A stretch of DNA of 64,000 nucleotides. It comes from Acidocella sp. KAb 2-4. GTDB taxonomy: Bacteria > Pseudomonadota > Alphaproteobacteria > Acetobacterales > Acetobacteraceae. Positions within the stretch are counted from its first letter, which is position 1; each line of letters begins with the position of its first letter. The position numbers and the translations under genes were made by a program. Under the pieces are notes generated by a model that worked only from the letters and a program-made list of their open reading frames with translations, made no database searches and was not told the origin of the DNA. Where the stretch lies: contig NZ_JAJDJU010000005.1 in the NCBI RefSeq assembly GCF_020567705.1, forward strand, positions 93,407-157,406, written 5' to 3'. Positions 45,949 to 55,507 of the stretch are shown here, in pieces.

Positions 45949-46743
45949 ATGGCAATCCGTATCTGGCATCAGAGCTTCACGGTTCTGAGTGATCTTTCGG
46001 CGTATGACGAGGCGTTGACGGCCCATTTTGCCCGTGTAGCCAGTGCCGATACGGAAATTGTCATGCATGGCATGCGGCCCGGAACATATCGCAGCAACTA
46101 TCCCGGCGATGACATCAAACACGTCGGGCTACAATATCTGCATGGGCTGCAGTTCATCCAGGCCGGCATCGAGGCTGAACGGCAGGGCTTTGATGCATAT
46201 GCAATCAGCACTTTGCCGGAACCCGCCTTACGGGAGGTGCGCGCACTAATTGATATTCCTGTAGTTGGCTATGGTGAATCTGCAATGTTGCAGGCTTGCA
46301 TATTTGGTAGGCGATTTGGTGTGCTGATGTTTATCAGAGACATGGTGGATTTGATTACGGATAATGCTTTCCGGCATGGTCTTAGCGACCGCTTTGCTGG
46401 CGCACGCACATTGCCATTTGGCTTTACAGATATCCTGAAAGCTTTTGATTCACCTGAACCTCTCATCGAACTTTTCAAGGCGTCTGCGCGCACGTTGATT
46501 GCCGAAGGTGCGGATGTAATCATTCCCGGTGAAGCACCATTGAATGTTTTGCTTGCGCGTAACGGTATCAACGAAGTGGACGGTGTTCCTGTTCTCGACT
46601 CTCTCGCCTGTTGGATCAAACAGGCGGAAACGCTTGTCACTTTGCGTCGCGCCAACGGGATGAAGACCAGCCGACGCGGGTATTTCTCCGCGCTACCAGA
46701 TCCTACGCGGCTGCGGGAAGTAATGGCTTTCTATAACCTTTGA
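45949..46743 (+). CDS. Asp/Glu/hydantoin racemase-superfamily protein
   Basis: 264 residues. Begins MAIRIWHQSFTVL, typical of hydantoin/Asp-Glu racemase relatives, with EAERQGFDAYAISTLPEPAL near residue 80 and IPGEAPLNVLL near 187. In the racemase family the two bases are Cys; here the first expected Cys position reads STLPEP and the second reads PGEAPL, so neither Cys is seen. It may therefore be an isomerase, decarboxylase-like or non-catalytic relative. Position in the operon suggests it acts on a ring-cleavage or side-chain product. Function unknown. Confidence 0.72.
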   Translation: MAIRIWHQSFTVLSDLSAYDEALTAHFARVASADTEIVMHGMRPGTYRSNYPGDDIKHVGLQYLHGLQFIQAGIEAERQGFDAYAISTLPEPALREVRALIDIPVVGYGESAMLQACIFGRRFGVLMFIRDMVDLITDNAFRHGLSDRFAGARTLPFGFTDILKAFDSPEPLIELFKASARTLIAEGADVIIPGEAPLNVLLARNGINEVDGVPVLDSLACWIKQAETLVTLRRANGMKTSRRGYFSALPDPTRLREVMAFYNL

Positions 46744-46780
46744 ATGCTCCATTAATTTACAATCAAGACAAGGATTTTTT

Positions 46781-47386
46781 ATGTCGACTCAAGACACGGC
46801 GCCAGCTTGCCAGACCGCCTTACTGCTACTCGATCTGCAAAACGAAATGGTGGATCCCGCCGGTAAAATCGGCAGTGGTGGTCTGGCTGCGGTCGTCGCA
46901 CAGCGCGGTGTCGTGGATAAAGCAGCGAATGCCCTCGCTGCGGCGCGCGCCCGTGGCAACGCCGTCGCGCATGTCCGCCTAGGCTTCCGCGCGGACTACG
47001 CCGACGCGTTGAGCGTTGCGCCGCGGATCGCCCGTCTGAAGGAGCACAAGGCTGCGATCCTCGGCACCTGGGGCACCGAGTTTCCCGCGCCACTAGCCCC
47101 GGTTGAGGGTGAGCTGGTCATTACTAAGCAATGCGTCAACCCATTTTATAACACGGGCTTGATGAACTGGCTGCTGCACAAAGGCGTCAAACATGTCGTG
47201 CTGGGTGGTGTTGTGACCAATTTGGTGGTTGAGGCAACCGCTCGCGCCGCTGACGACGCGGGTTTTGCTGTGACGGTGCTGGAAGATGCCTGCGCGGCGC
47301 CGAATCAGGAGTGGCATGACTTCTCGACGCAAAAGATTCTACCGCTTTTTGCCAATATATCCTCTACCGAGGCGTTCGTAGCGTGA
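46781..47386 (+). CDS. Isochorismatase-like hydrolase lacking the usual catalytic Cys
   Basis: 201 residues. Catalytic Asp is in LLLLDLQNEMVDP near residue 18 and Lys in VITKQCVNPFYNT near 115. The nucleophile region reads GVVTNLVVEATARAADD near 147; relatives read GVxTxxCVExTAR, so the Cys is Val (GTG codon). Amidase members need the Cys, whereas true isochorismatases such as EntB/PhzD work without it. The protein may thus be a vinyl-ether or enol hydrolase, or inactive as amidase. Overall fold length and the cis-peptide GVVT region are normal. Confidence 0.8.
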   Translation: MSTQDTAPACQTALLLLDLQNEMVDPAGKIGSGGLAAVVAQRGVVDKAANALAAARARGNAVAHVRLGFRADYADALSVAPRIARLKEHKAAILGTWGTEFPAPLAPVEGELVITKQCVNPFYNTGLMNWLLHKGVKHVVLGGVVTNLVVEATARAADDAGFAVTVLEDACAAPNQEWHDFSTQKILPLFANISSTEAFVA

Positions 47387-47439
47387 GCTGCAACGCATAA
47401 GGTGGGCCGCGCAACAAGAAAGGCTTGGGGAGCGTTAGT

Positions 47440-48894
47440 ATGATAAAATCGCATATCGCTGCGTCTTACGATATAATTGTGGCTGGCAGTGGTATCGCTG
47501 GGCTTTCCGCGGCGGTGAGCGCCGCGGAGTTGGGGCGAAGCGTTGCCATTATTGAACGGGCGCCAGAAGGTGAGCATGGTGGCAATACCCGCTACACCGA
47601 GGCTTATCTACGCATGAAGAGCGTGGACGAGGTGGCCGATGACTTCGAGGCCCATTTTGCGGATAACGCAGGCGGGTATATCGACCCTGCATTTCTTGCG
47701 GAGTCGATTCGGCCTTATGAGGGTTGGTCTGCGCTAACGAGGACGCAGAGTTTCCTCGACCCAGAGATCATTGGTACCTTTTCTGAATCGGCCGGTCCGA
47801 CGCTGCGTTGGTTGCAAAATGCAGGCGTCAAGTTCGACTTCCTTCCTACGGCCTTCATCACGACCACGACGACCCGGTTGCTGCCCATTGGTGGGGGGCT
47901 CGCTATGGTCGAGGCGCTCACCGCCAAGGCCAAGGCGCTGGGCGTTATTTTTCATTTCGAAACATCGGCGCAATCGCTTGAAACGGATGAGGCTGGTGCG
48001 GTCACTGGTTTGTTCGTGCGCCGGTTGGGGCGGAAGCTGCTGTTCAAGGCAGGTGCCGTGATTCTCGCCTGTGGCGGGTTCGAGGGTAATGCGGAAATGT
48101 TGGCGCAATATGTTGGTCCGCGCTCCATTAATCTGCGCCCGGTTGCCCGTGGTGGTTATTACAACAAGGGAGAAGGAATCCGTATGGCGCTTGATATCGG
48201 CGCCGCGCCAAATGGCGACTTCGGCAGCTATCACGCCGAACCTATAGATCCCCGCTGCGATGTGGCGGAACCGGCGGTATTTACCTTCCCGTACGGCATT
48301 CTGGTTAATAAGGAAGGCCGACGCTTCACTGATGAGGCGCCCGGCACTGTTGATGCGCATTATGAGAACGTCACACGCCGAATTTTCGAACAGCGTGATG
48401 GTATCGCCTATCTGATTCTTGACGCCAAAATCGACGATGTACCAAATTGGCGCAAGAGCCTACGTACCACGAAGCCGGCCATTACCGCGGGGACGTTGTC
48501 CGATCTGGCGGAGAAAATCGGCGTGGACAAAGATGCTTTGGCGCAGACTGTGGCAGCATATAATGCCGCCTGCATGGCCGGAGAGTTCAAGCCGCTGCAA
48601 ATCGACAATCTTGCGACGCAAGGGCTGGAACCGAAGAAATCGAACTGGGCCCGACCGATCGATGTTCCGGAATACAAGTGCTATCCGGTGATTTCCGCCA
48701 ATGTGTTTACCTTCGGCGGGTTGAAGACAGACCGTGACGCCCGGGTGGTGAATAATGACGGTGACCCGATCCCAGGCCTGTATGCAGCGGGTGAGACGGC
48801 GGGCGTCTATTACCGTACTTATACCGGCGCAACCTCAGTACTGCGCGGCGCGGTATTCGGCCGGCGTGCCGCCCGGCACGCGGCAGGGAATTGA
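47440..48894 (+). CDS. FAD_binding_2 flavoprotein (TcuA/fumarate reductase-like), copy 1
   Basis: 484 residues from the ATG at 47440, 7 bases after GGGGAG. N-terminal dinucleotide motif VAGSGIAGLSAAVSAAELG; HGGNTRYTEAYLR replaces the GGxS/N FAD-pyrophosphate loop; ILACGGFEGNAEM near residue 210; C-terminal GLYAAGETAGVYYRTYTGATSVLRGAVFGRRA (read as GLYAAGE and GAVFGRRA) closes the FAD site. Fits tricarballylate dehydrogenase/3-ketosteroid dehydrogenase relatives that add or remove a C=C bond next to a carbonyl or carboxylate. Stop overlaps the SDR start. Confidence 0.84.
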   Translation: MIKSHIAASYDIIVAGSGIAGLSAAVSAAELGRSVAIIERAPEGEHGGNTRYTEAYLRMKSVDEVADDFEAHFADNAGGYIDPAFLAESIRPYEGWSALTRTQSFLDPEIIGTFSESAGPTLRWLQNAGVKFDFLPTAFITTTTTRLLPIGGGLAMVEALTAKAKALGVIFHFETSAQSLETDEAGAVTGLFVRRLGRKLLFKAGAVILACGGFEGNAEMLAQYVGPRSINLRPVARGGYYNKGEGIRMALDIGAAPNGDFGSYHAEPIDPRCDVAEPAVFTFPYGILVNKEGRRFTDEAPGTVDAHYENVTRRIFEQRDGIAYLILDAKIDDVPNWRKSLRTTKPAITAGTLSDLAEKIGVDKDALAQTVAAYNAACMAGEFKPLQIDNLATQGLEPKKSNWARPIDVPEYKCYPVISANVFTFGGLKTDRDARVVNNDGDPIPGLYAAGETAGVYYRTYTGATSVLRGAVFGRRAARHAAGN

Positions 48895-49697
48895 TGAGCT
48901 CTTCTGTGGGCCAAGGCAGGGGGCGTGTCTCGGTCGATTTCACCGGGCGCACGGTGCTGATCACCGGCGCGGAGGGCATGATCGGCACCGCTGCGGCACA
49001 GCGTTTTGCCGCTGGCGGAGCGAATCTCGTCCTTGCAGGTATAGGAAACCTTGGCGCTGTAGCTGAGGCGGTTGAGCCATACCGCGTCAAAACGCTGACG
49101 CAGGAAACGGACGTCAGCGATCAGGCGCAAGTGCAGCGCGTAGTGGATATAGCCGTTGCGGAATTCGGTGCGGTCGATATTCTCATCACTGTTGCAGGGA
49201 TCACCTCGCTGGGTTCCTTCGCCTCGATTACGCCGGAGATGTGGGAGAAGGTACACAGCGTCAATCTACGTGGCGTTTTCTACTGCAACCAAGCGGTCAT
49301 CGTGCCGATGCAGGCGCGCGGATATGGACGTATCGTCAATGTCGGCTCCGTGCTCGGCAAGAATGGCGGCAATCCTCGGCCCTGGCTGGATGCGTCGGAG
49401 CAGACGCGGGCGGGCAACGCGGCGTACGGTTCCGCCAAGGCTGGCGTGCATGCGCTTACCGTTTACCTTGCAAAAGAGTTGGCCGTGCATGGCATTACGG
49501 TGAATGCGGTGGCACCTGGTCCGATCGCAAGCCAGATGACTGCTTCCTTCCCGATGGCCCTGGTGCAGCAGATTCCCGTCGGCCGCCTCGGCCAAGCCGA
49601 TGAAGTTGCCGCCGCGATTGCTTTTCTCGCGGCGGAGGAGAGTGGTTTCATAACCGGCGAAATTCTCGACGTGAATGGCGGACTCTGGCCGGATTAG
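48894..49697 (+). CDS. SDR family oxidoreductase
   Basis: 267 residues; ATG overlaps the preceding TGA. Cofactor loop TGAEGMIGTAAA near residue 22, NVGS catalytic Ser near 150, YGSAK catalytic pair near 180, and C-terminal GEILDVNGGLWPD. An Asp in the TDVSD segment suggests adenine contact typical of classical FabG-like enzymes. It probably oxidises a ring or side-chain alcohol in the pathway. Confidence 0.88.
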   Translation: MSSSVGQGRGRVSVDFTGRTVLITGAEGMIGTAAAQRFAAGGANLVLAGIGNLGAVAEAVEPYRVKTLTQETDVSDQAQVQRVVDIAVAEFGAVDILITVAGITSLGSFASITPEMWEKVHSVNLRGVFYCNQAVIVPMQARGYGRIVNVGSVLGKNGGNPRPWLDASEQTRAGNAAYGSAKAGVHALTVYLAKELAVHGITVNAVAPGPIASQMTASFPMALVQQIPVGRLGQADEVAAAIAFLAAEESGFITGEILDVNGGLWPD

Positions 49698-49738
49698 TAT
49701 GCGTGGCCGAAACAACGGATAAGCTGCGGGGAGAGACT

Positions 49739-51214
49739 ATGAAGCAATATGATGTCATCGTTATCGGCGCGGGTAACGCGGCATTATGCGCCGCGGTCTC
49801 TGCCGCTGAGCAAGGGGCGCGCGTACTGGTACTTGAGCGTGCACCGATCGACGAGCGCGGCGGCAACAGTGCGTATTCCGGTGGTGCCATCCGTGTCGCG
49901 TATCGCGATGTCGAAGACCTGCGCGCAATCATGCCGGATCTTTCCGAGGATGAGATCGCCTCTACCGATTTCGGCATCTATGATGAAGATCAGTTCTTCG
50001 ATGATCTGGCAAAGCTCTCGCACTACCGTATGAATCAGGATCTGGTGAGCGCGGTCGTTTGGCGTAGCCGGGAGACCATGTTGTGGATGCGCGGGCATGG
50101 GGTTCGCTTTGTGCCGATTTATGGTCGGCAGGCCTATAAGATAGATGGCCGCTTTAAGTTCTGGGGCGGGCTCACGGTGGAGGCTGTCGGTGGTGGCCAG
50201 GGGCTGGTGGACTCCCTGTTCCGCGCCGCGGAGAAAATGGGTGTCGAGATCATGTATGGCGCCCGCGCCATGCGGCTGGTTCGGGATGATCTCACGGTTT
50301 CCGGTGTTGAAGTGGTGCATGAGCAGCGCAGCGTGCAGATTCATGCTGGCGCAGTCATTCTCGCCAGCGGCGGATTCCATGCCAATGCGGAATGGCGCGC
50401 CCGCTATCTCGGGCCGAACTGGGATCTGGCCAAGCCCCGCGCCTCGCGGTTCAATACCGGTGATGGTATACGCATGGCGCTGGATATTGGCGCGATGTCT
50501 TACGGCCATTGGTCGGGTTGCCACTCCGTCGCGTATGAACGCAATGCACCAGAATTTGGCGAGCCTGGTGTGCTGGGGCTGCAGAAAAACAGCTTCCCCA
50601 TGGGTATCATGATCAATGCTCGCGGTGAGCGCTTTTTCGACGAAGGCGCGGATTTCCGCAACTATATATACGCTGATCTCGGCCGCGCCATTCTGGCTCA
50701 ACCCGACGGTATTGCCTGGCAAATTTTCGACCAGCACACCGCTCATTTGCTCTCCGATGAATACCGCATGAAACAGATCACGAAAGTGCAGGCGGATACA
50801 CTGGAGGAGTTGGCCGAGAAAATGGGCGACGTGGATCGGCGGGGGTTTCATGATTATATCGGGCGCTACAACGCGTCCGTGCGAACCGAGGTTCCGTTCA
50901 ACCCGAACATCAAGGATGGCCGCGGCACCACGGGCCTCGCCGTGCCCAAGACCAACTGGGCTAACCCGCTGAGCAAGCCGCCTTATCTGGCCTTCGGTGT
51001 CACCTGCGGCATCACCTTCACCTATGGCGGTCTACGCATCAACGAGGATGCTCAGGTGCTGGATGAGGAACAGGCGCCAATTCCCGGGCTTTACGCCACG
51101 GGCGAGTTGGTGGGCGGGCTTTATTATGGCGGCTATGCGGGCGGTGCCGGGCTGATGTCCGGGGCAGTGTTCGGCCGCATTGCGGGCGGCCACGCCGCCC
51201 GGCGAGGCAAATGA
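49739..51214 (+). CDS. FAD_binding_2 flavoprotein (TcuA/fumarate reductase-like), copy 2
   Basis: 491 residues from the ATG at 49739 behind GGGGAGAG. Motifs: VIGAGNAALCAAVSAAEQG, RGGNSAYSGGAIRVAY near residue 43, ILASGGFHANAEW near 210, GDGIRMALDIGA near 245, and GLYATGELVGGLYYGGYAGG at the C-terminus. The GGNSAYSGG plus GIRMAL pattern is that of TcuA (tricarballylate dehydrogenase), but the clustering points to a pathway intermediate. Only distantly related to copy 1, so the two probably act at different steps. Confidence 0.85.
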   Translation: MKQYDVIVIGAGNAALCAAVSAAEQGARVLVLERAPIDERGGNSAYSGGAIRVAYRDVEDLRAIMPDLSEDEIASTDFGIYDEDQFFDDLAKLSHYRMNQDLVSAVVWRSRETMLWMRGHGVRFVPIYGRQAYKIDGRFKFWGGLTVEAVGGGQGLVDSLFRAAEKMGVEIMYGARAMRLVRDDLTVSGVEVVHEQRSVQIHAGAVILASGGFHANAEWRARYLGPNWDLAKPRASRFNTGDGIRMALDIGAMSYGHWSGCHSVAYERNAPEFGEPGVLGLQKNSFPMGIMINARGERFFDEGADFRNYIYADLGRAILAQPDGIAWQIFDQHTAHLLSDEYRMKQITKVQADTLEELAEKMGDVDRRGFHDYIGRYNASVRTEVPFNPNIKDGRGTTGLAVPKTNWANPLSKPPYLAFGVTCGITFTYGGLRINEDAQVLDEEQAPIPGLYATGELVGGLYYGGYAGGAGLMSGAVFGRIAGGHAARRGK

Positions 51215-52102
<888 letters not shown>

Positions 52103-52111
52103 AGCTGCTTA

Positions 52112-52138
52112 TTGTGCCGTGGTCACTCCACGGCGCAA
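52112..52138 (+). terminator. First hairpin of a double terminator
   Basis: TTGTGCCGTGG / CCACGGCGCAA, 11-bp stem with one G-T pair and 5-base loop, 9 bases after the hydrolase stop. Confidence 0.6.
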
Positions 52139-52141
52139 CAG

Positions 52142-52171
52142 AAAAGCCGGCCTCCTTAGGAGCCGGCTTTT
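52142..52171. terminator. Bidirectional terminator overlapping the etfA 3' end
   Basis: AAAAGCCGGC / GCCGGCTTTT, perfect 10-bp stem with A-tract and T-tract on either side, so it can stop both converging transcripts. The last etfA codons (RKAGS) lie within the stem on the minus strand. Confidence 0.78.
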
Positions 52172-53145
52172 CTCATGCATTCATTTTTTTCGGTCAGTTT
52201 TTCGAGTAGCGCTGGAATCACCTGCTGCCATTCGCCAACCAGTCCGATTTCGGCGAAGCGGAAAATATCCGCGTCCTGTTCCTTGTTGATGGCAACGATG
52301 CGCGTGTGGAGGCTGATGCCTGCCATATGCTGTGGCGTGCCTGAAATACCAACCGCGACATACACGTGCGGTGTAACAAATTTGCCCGATTGGCCCACCT
52401 GCCGCGCCACCGGCACCCATCCGGCATCCACGCTCGGTAAACTGCCGGCGAGCGCGCCGCCCAGCACGGCGGCCAGATCGGCCAACTGCGCAAAGCCTTC
52501 GGGCCCGCCAATGCCGCGTCCGCCGGAGACCACGATTTTTGCGCCATCCAGGCTGGCATTCTGTACGCCGCTATCCCGGCGGGAGATGGGCGGCGCAGGA
52601 GGCAAATCCGTGTTCAATATCAGAGTTTCAACCGTACCGGTTTCGGCCCCTTTCTCAGTCTCGGCCACACGCATGCTGGCGAGGCACGGGCCGTTTGCCG
52701 TCACCTGCAGGCATGCCCGCCCGCCATAGGCAGGACGTTCAGCGGTCACGCCTGTTTCCGTCAGCCTCACGCTGATACAGAAGCCGAGCAGCGCTGCGTT
52801 CAATTTCGCGGCCAGTGACGCGGCGATGGCATCGCCCACGCCCCCCACGGGCAGCAAGGCTAGGCGGAAACCGGAGAGATCCGGCAGTGCCAGCGCGTCG
52901 GCGAAGAGAGCGGCGAACTGTGCAGGGTCGATCTGTTCTGCCAAGGCGGCGTCGCTCAGCAGCCATATCTTGTCAGCCCCCGCCATCAGCGCGGCTTGCG
53001 CATCCTCCGCCGTGCCACCTACCAGGACAGCGCCAACGCTGGCGCCATGCGGTTCGGCTACGGCTCGTGCCGCTGCCACGCAATTCCGCCAATCCGTCGC
53101 ATCTCCCAAATTCACCGGCGTCAGCGCCAGAATCATCGTCCTCAT
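52156..53145 (-). CDS. etfA: Electron transfer flavoprotein alpha subunit
   Basis: 329 residues. FAD domain at the C-terminus: GGRGIGGPEGFAQLADLA near residue 210, DAGWVPVARQVGQSGKFV, YVAVGISGTPQHMAGI and AINKEQDADIF. The conserved Arg before VDAGW (usual SRPxVDAGW) is Leu here (SLPSVDAGW, TTA codon); that Arg helps stabilise the flavin semiquinone in characterised ETFs. The C-terminal tail MRKAGS is encoded by the terminator stem. Overlaps etfB by 4 bases. Likely accepts or delivers electrons for the flavoprotein upstream. Confidence 0.87.
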   Translation of the reverse strand: MRTMILALTPVNLGDATDWRNCVAAARAVAEPHGASVGAVLVGGTAEDAQAALMAGADKIWLLSDAALAEQIDPAQFAALFADALALPDLSGFRLALLPVGGVGDAIAASLAAKLNAALLGFCISVRLTETGVTAERPAYGGRACLQVTANGPCLASMRVAETEKGAETGTVETLILNTDLPPAPPISRRDSGVQNASLDGAKIVVSGGRGIGGPEGFAQLADLAAVLGGALAGSLPSVDAGWVPVARQVGQSGKFVTPHVYVAVGISGTPQHMAGISLHTRIVAINKEQDADIFRFAEIGLVGEWQQVIPALLEKLTEKNECMRKAGS

Positions 53146-53918
53146 GACTGGGTCCTCCAGCCTTCAAGATACGCCGCCAATTCGCTGATCTGTGCCTCCA
53201 ACGGGCCGGAAAGGATCCTCCCCTGTCCAGCCCGCGCGGGCGGCGGTGCGGGAGTGATGTCATCCAGGGTCAGCGCGACGGGCGCGTCTGGCGGCGTCAC
53301 GACTTCCAACGTAAGACGCTTGGCCTCCATCACATTCTTCATCAACGGGTGCCGCAGCCGGTTGCGTCGATCATTGGTCACGCTCACCACGAGCGGCGCG
53401 GATACTGTAAGTGTGTCCTCCAGACTACCCTGTTCGCGCAGTAGTGTTAGCGCCTCGCCTTCACGCTTTGTATGCTGAGCCAAGCCGAAGAACCCCCAGC
53501 CGAGCGCCGCCGCCAAGCTCGGAGCCAAAGCGCCCCAGTCATAATCGCCGAACTCGCGCCCGATCACGATAAGCGTCGCCGCGTCGTCCAGTGCCTGCAC
53601 CGAGGAGGCCAGTTGCGCCGCTTGGGCTCGCGGGTCCCACGGATGCAGCGTCGCCGCATCGACCCGTACCGCGCGCGTCGGCTTATACGCCGCCGCCTTG
53701 CGCAGCAGCGCCTCGCTCTCCGGTCCGCCGGTCATGGCGACGGTGAGGGTGCTTCCGGGAAACGCATCGCGGATCTGTAAGCCGGTTTCTAGCGCGGCCT
53801 CGTCGAACGGGCTGAAAGCCAGATGTGCGGCCTTGCGCATGGTTATCGGGTCCAGCGCGATGGGCGGCAATGGCCATTTCGGGTCCGCGATACCAGCGAG
53901 GAGGACGACGATGTTCAT
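53142..53918 (-). CDS. etfB: Electron transfer flavoprotein beta subunit
   Basis: 258 residues. ETF beta/FixA pattern: FSPFDEAALETGLQIRD near residue 37, the LIVIGREFGDYDWGALAPSLA segment near 118 replacing the usual G...DxDTGQVGP nucleotide loop, and PLVVSVTNDRRNRLRHPLMKNVMEAK with the recognition loop near 180. The nucleotide loop is divergent, like the EtfA change, so this ETF pair is specialised. It lies 4 bases after the flavoprotein gene. Confidence 0.86.
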   Translation of the reverse strand: MNIVVLLAGIADPKWPLPPIALDPITMRKAAHLAFSPFDEAALETGLQIRDAFPGSTLTVAMTGGPESEALLRKAAAYKPTRAVRVDAATLHPWDPRAQAAQLASSVQALDDAATLIVIGREFGDYDWGALAPSLAAALGWGFFGLAQHTKREGEALTLLREQGSLEDTLTVSAPLVVSVTNDRRNRLRHPLMKNVMEAKRLTLEVVTPPDAPVALTLDDITPAPPPARAGQGRILSGPLEAQISELAAYLEGWRTQS

Positions 53919-53922
53919 GCCC

Positions 53923-55299
53923 TTATCCTGCCGTCGCGGTGCGTGCCGCGATGCGGCCGAAGATAGCCGCCTTGCCCAGCGCCGAGCCTGTCATGTAAGC
54001 GGCGCCGTGCAGCCCGCCGACCATTTCGCCTGCGGCCAGCAGTCCTTCGATGACATTGCCGAACACGTCCAGCACCTGCATCTGCGTGTTCACGCACACG
54101 CCGCAATAGGTGCCGAATACCACGGCGGTTGAGGGGTAGGCGTAGAAGGGGGCGCGTTCAATCCGGCGCAGCGCACCATGATGATGCACCAGATGCTCGC
54201 GGCCGAAATCCTCGTCATGCCCAGCTTCGACGAAGCTGTTATACCGCGCCACGGTTTCCACCAGCGCGGCCGGGTCAATTTCAAGCTGTGCGGCCAGCGC
54301 CTCCAGCGTGTCGGCCTGGATGAATAGCCCTTCCTCTAGCCGGCGCTCAAAATCCATGATTCGTATGCGGTTATCACCACTTTTCATGATGTCCTGGTCG
54401 AGGATTTGGTAGGTCGTGCTGTAGGGCTGCACCATGCAGGCATCGCCGAGCAGCTTGTACGAGATCGATTCGTTCACATAGCGCTTGCCATTCTGGTTCA
54501 CGGCGATGGCACCCTTGTACACCGCCATGCAGCTATGGTGATTGGTCTCGTCCGTCGGGTGTTTGCCGTAGGTGCCTTTGATATATGCCACGTCGCGGAA
54601 ATCAGCGCCCAACGCCCATGCCATGCGAAGCCCGTCGCCCTCATTGCCGTCACCGCCGATGAAGATCGCCTCGTCGTATTGCGGCACGAAGCGGTGCACC
54701 AGCTCCTTGTTGCGGCAGAACCCTCCGCTCGCCAGCAGCACGCCGTGTGTGGCGCTGACTGTGATCTCCCCATCAGGCCCTTCCGCCGTTATGCCGGTGA
54801 CGCGACGACTCACCGGGTCGCGCACCAGCGCGGTCGCGCGGGTGGAGAGTAGCACCTGTACCTTGCCTGTGGCCTTGGCGCGGGCGGCAAGCTGGCGCAC
54901 CGTGTCCGCCGGGTCCACCGTATGCGCGCGCGGCACAGACTGGCCGGACGCCGCTTCCAGCATCGGGCTGAAGACCGCGCCGTTGTCACGCAGCCAATAA
55001 TATGTCGCCAGTTGCTCGTTCACATAGGCCTTGACCAGTGCTTCGTCGTTCTCGAACTGCCCAACTTCGCGCAGATCCTTGAACAGCAGCTCGGGCGAAT
55101 CCTCCACCCCCTCCTTTTGCTGGATATCCGTGCCGGCGAAGGCCAGACAGCCGCCGCTCATGGCGGATGAGCCGCCGGTTTCCGGCTGCTTCTCCAGCAG
55201 CACGACGTTGAGCCCGGCCTGCGCCGCGGAGAGCGCGGCGGTGAACCCGGCGAGTCCGCCGCCAGCGATGACCAATTGGGTTTCAAGGTTTTTGCTCAT
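53923..55299 (-). CDS. FAD_binding_2 flavoprotein partnered with ETF, copy 3
   Basis: 458 residues. VIAGGGLAGFTAALSAAQAG, GGSSAMSGGCLAFAG near residue 42, LLASGGFCRNKELV near 187, and GLLAAGEMVGGLHGAAYMTGSALG near 420. Family includes fumarate, urocanate and acrylate/cinnamate-type reductases and ketosteroid dehydrogenases. The linked etfBA genes imply that electrons pass through ETF to or from the quinone pool. Given the adjacent phenylpropanoid genes, side-chain C=C oxidation or reduction is a plausible role, but this is inference. Confidence 0.83.
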   Translation of the reverse strand: MSKNLETQLVIAGGGLAGFTAALSAAQAGLNVVLLEKQPETGGSSAMSGGCLAFAGTDIQQKEGVEDSPELLFKDLREVGQFENDEALVKAYVNEQLATYYWLRDNGAVFSPMLEAASGQSVPRAHTVDPADTVRQLAARAKATGKVQVLLSTRATALVRDPVSRRVTGITAEGPDGEITVSATHGVLLASGGFCRNKELVHRFVPQYDEAIFIGGDGNEGDGLRMAWALGADFRDVAYIKGTYGKHPTDETNHHSCMAVYKGAIAVNQNGKRYVNESISYKLLGDACMVQPYSTTYQILDQDIMKSGDNRIRIMDFERRLEEGLFIQADTLEALAAQLEIDPAALVETVARYNSFVEAGHDEDFGREHLVHHHGALRRIERAPFYAYPSTAVVFGTYCGVCVNTQMQVLDVFGNVIEGLLAAGEMVGGLHGAAYMTGSALGKAAIFGRIAARTATAG

Positions 55300-55474
55300 G
55301 GGGTTACATCCGCTCGAAAAGGACTGGACAGCTGGCGACGGAACCAGGGCACGGCACCGAAAATACGGAAAATACCAGAAATTTCAGGTGTCGACTCCCC
55401 AGCATGCCCCGTTACCACAGGGCTTATTGATACCCATCTAATTGCGCGATACTATCATGCAAAGCGATTAAATT

Positions 55475-55492
55475 CGATAACGACTATTGATA
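55475..55492 (+). promoter_or_regulatory. Candidate LysR site in the flavoprotein/LysR intergenic region
   Basis: CGATA-ACGAC-TATTGATA. The reverse complement of the 15-base dioxygenase motif is CGATA-TT-TATTGATA, so both half elements recur with 3 extra bases between them. It lies 16 bases before the LysR start and about 176 bases before the divergent flavoprotein gene. Confidence 0.4.
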
Positions 55493-55507
55493 ATATTGGT
55501 TGGAAAC

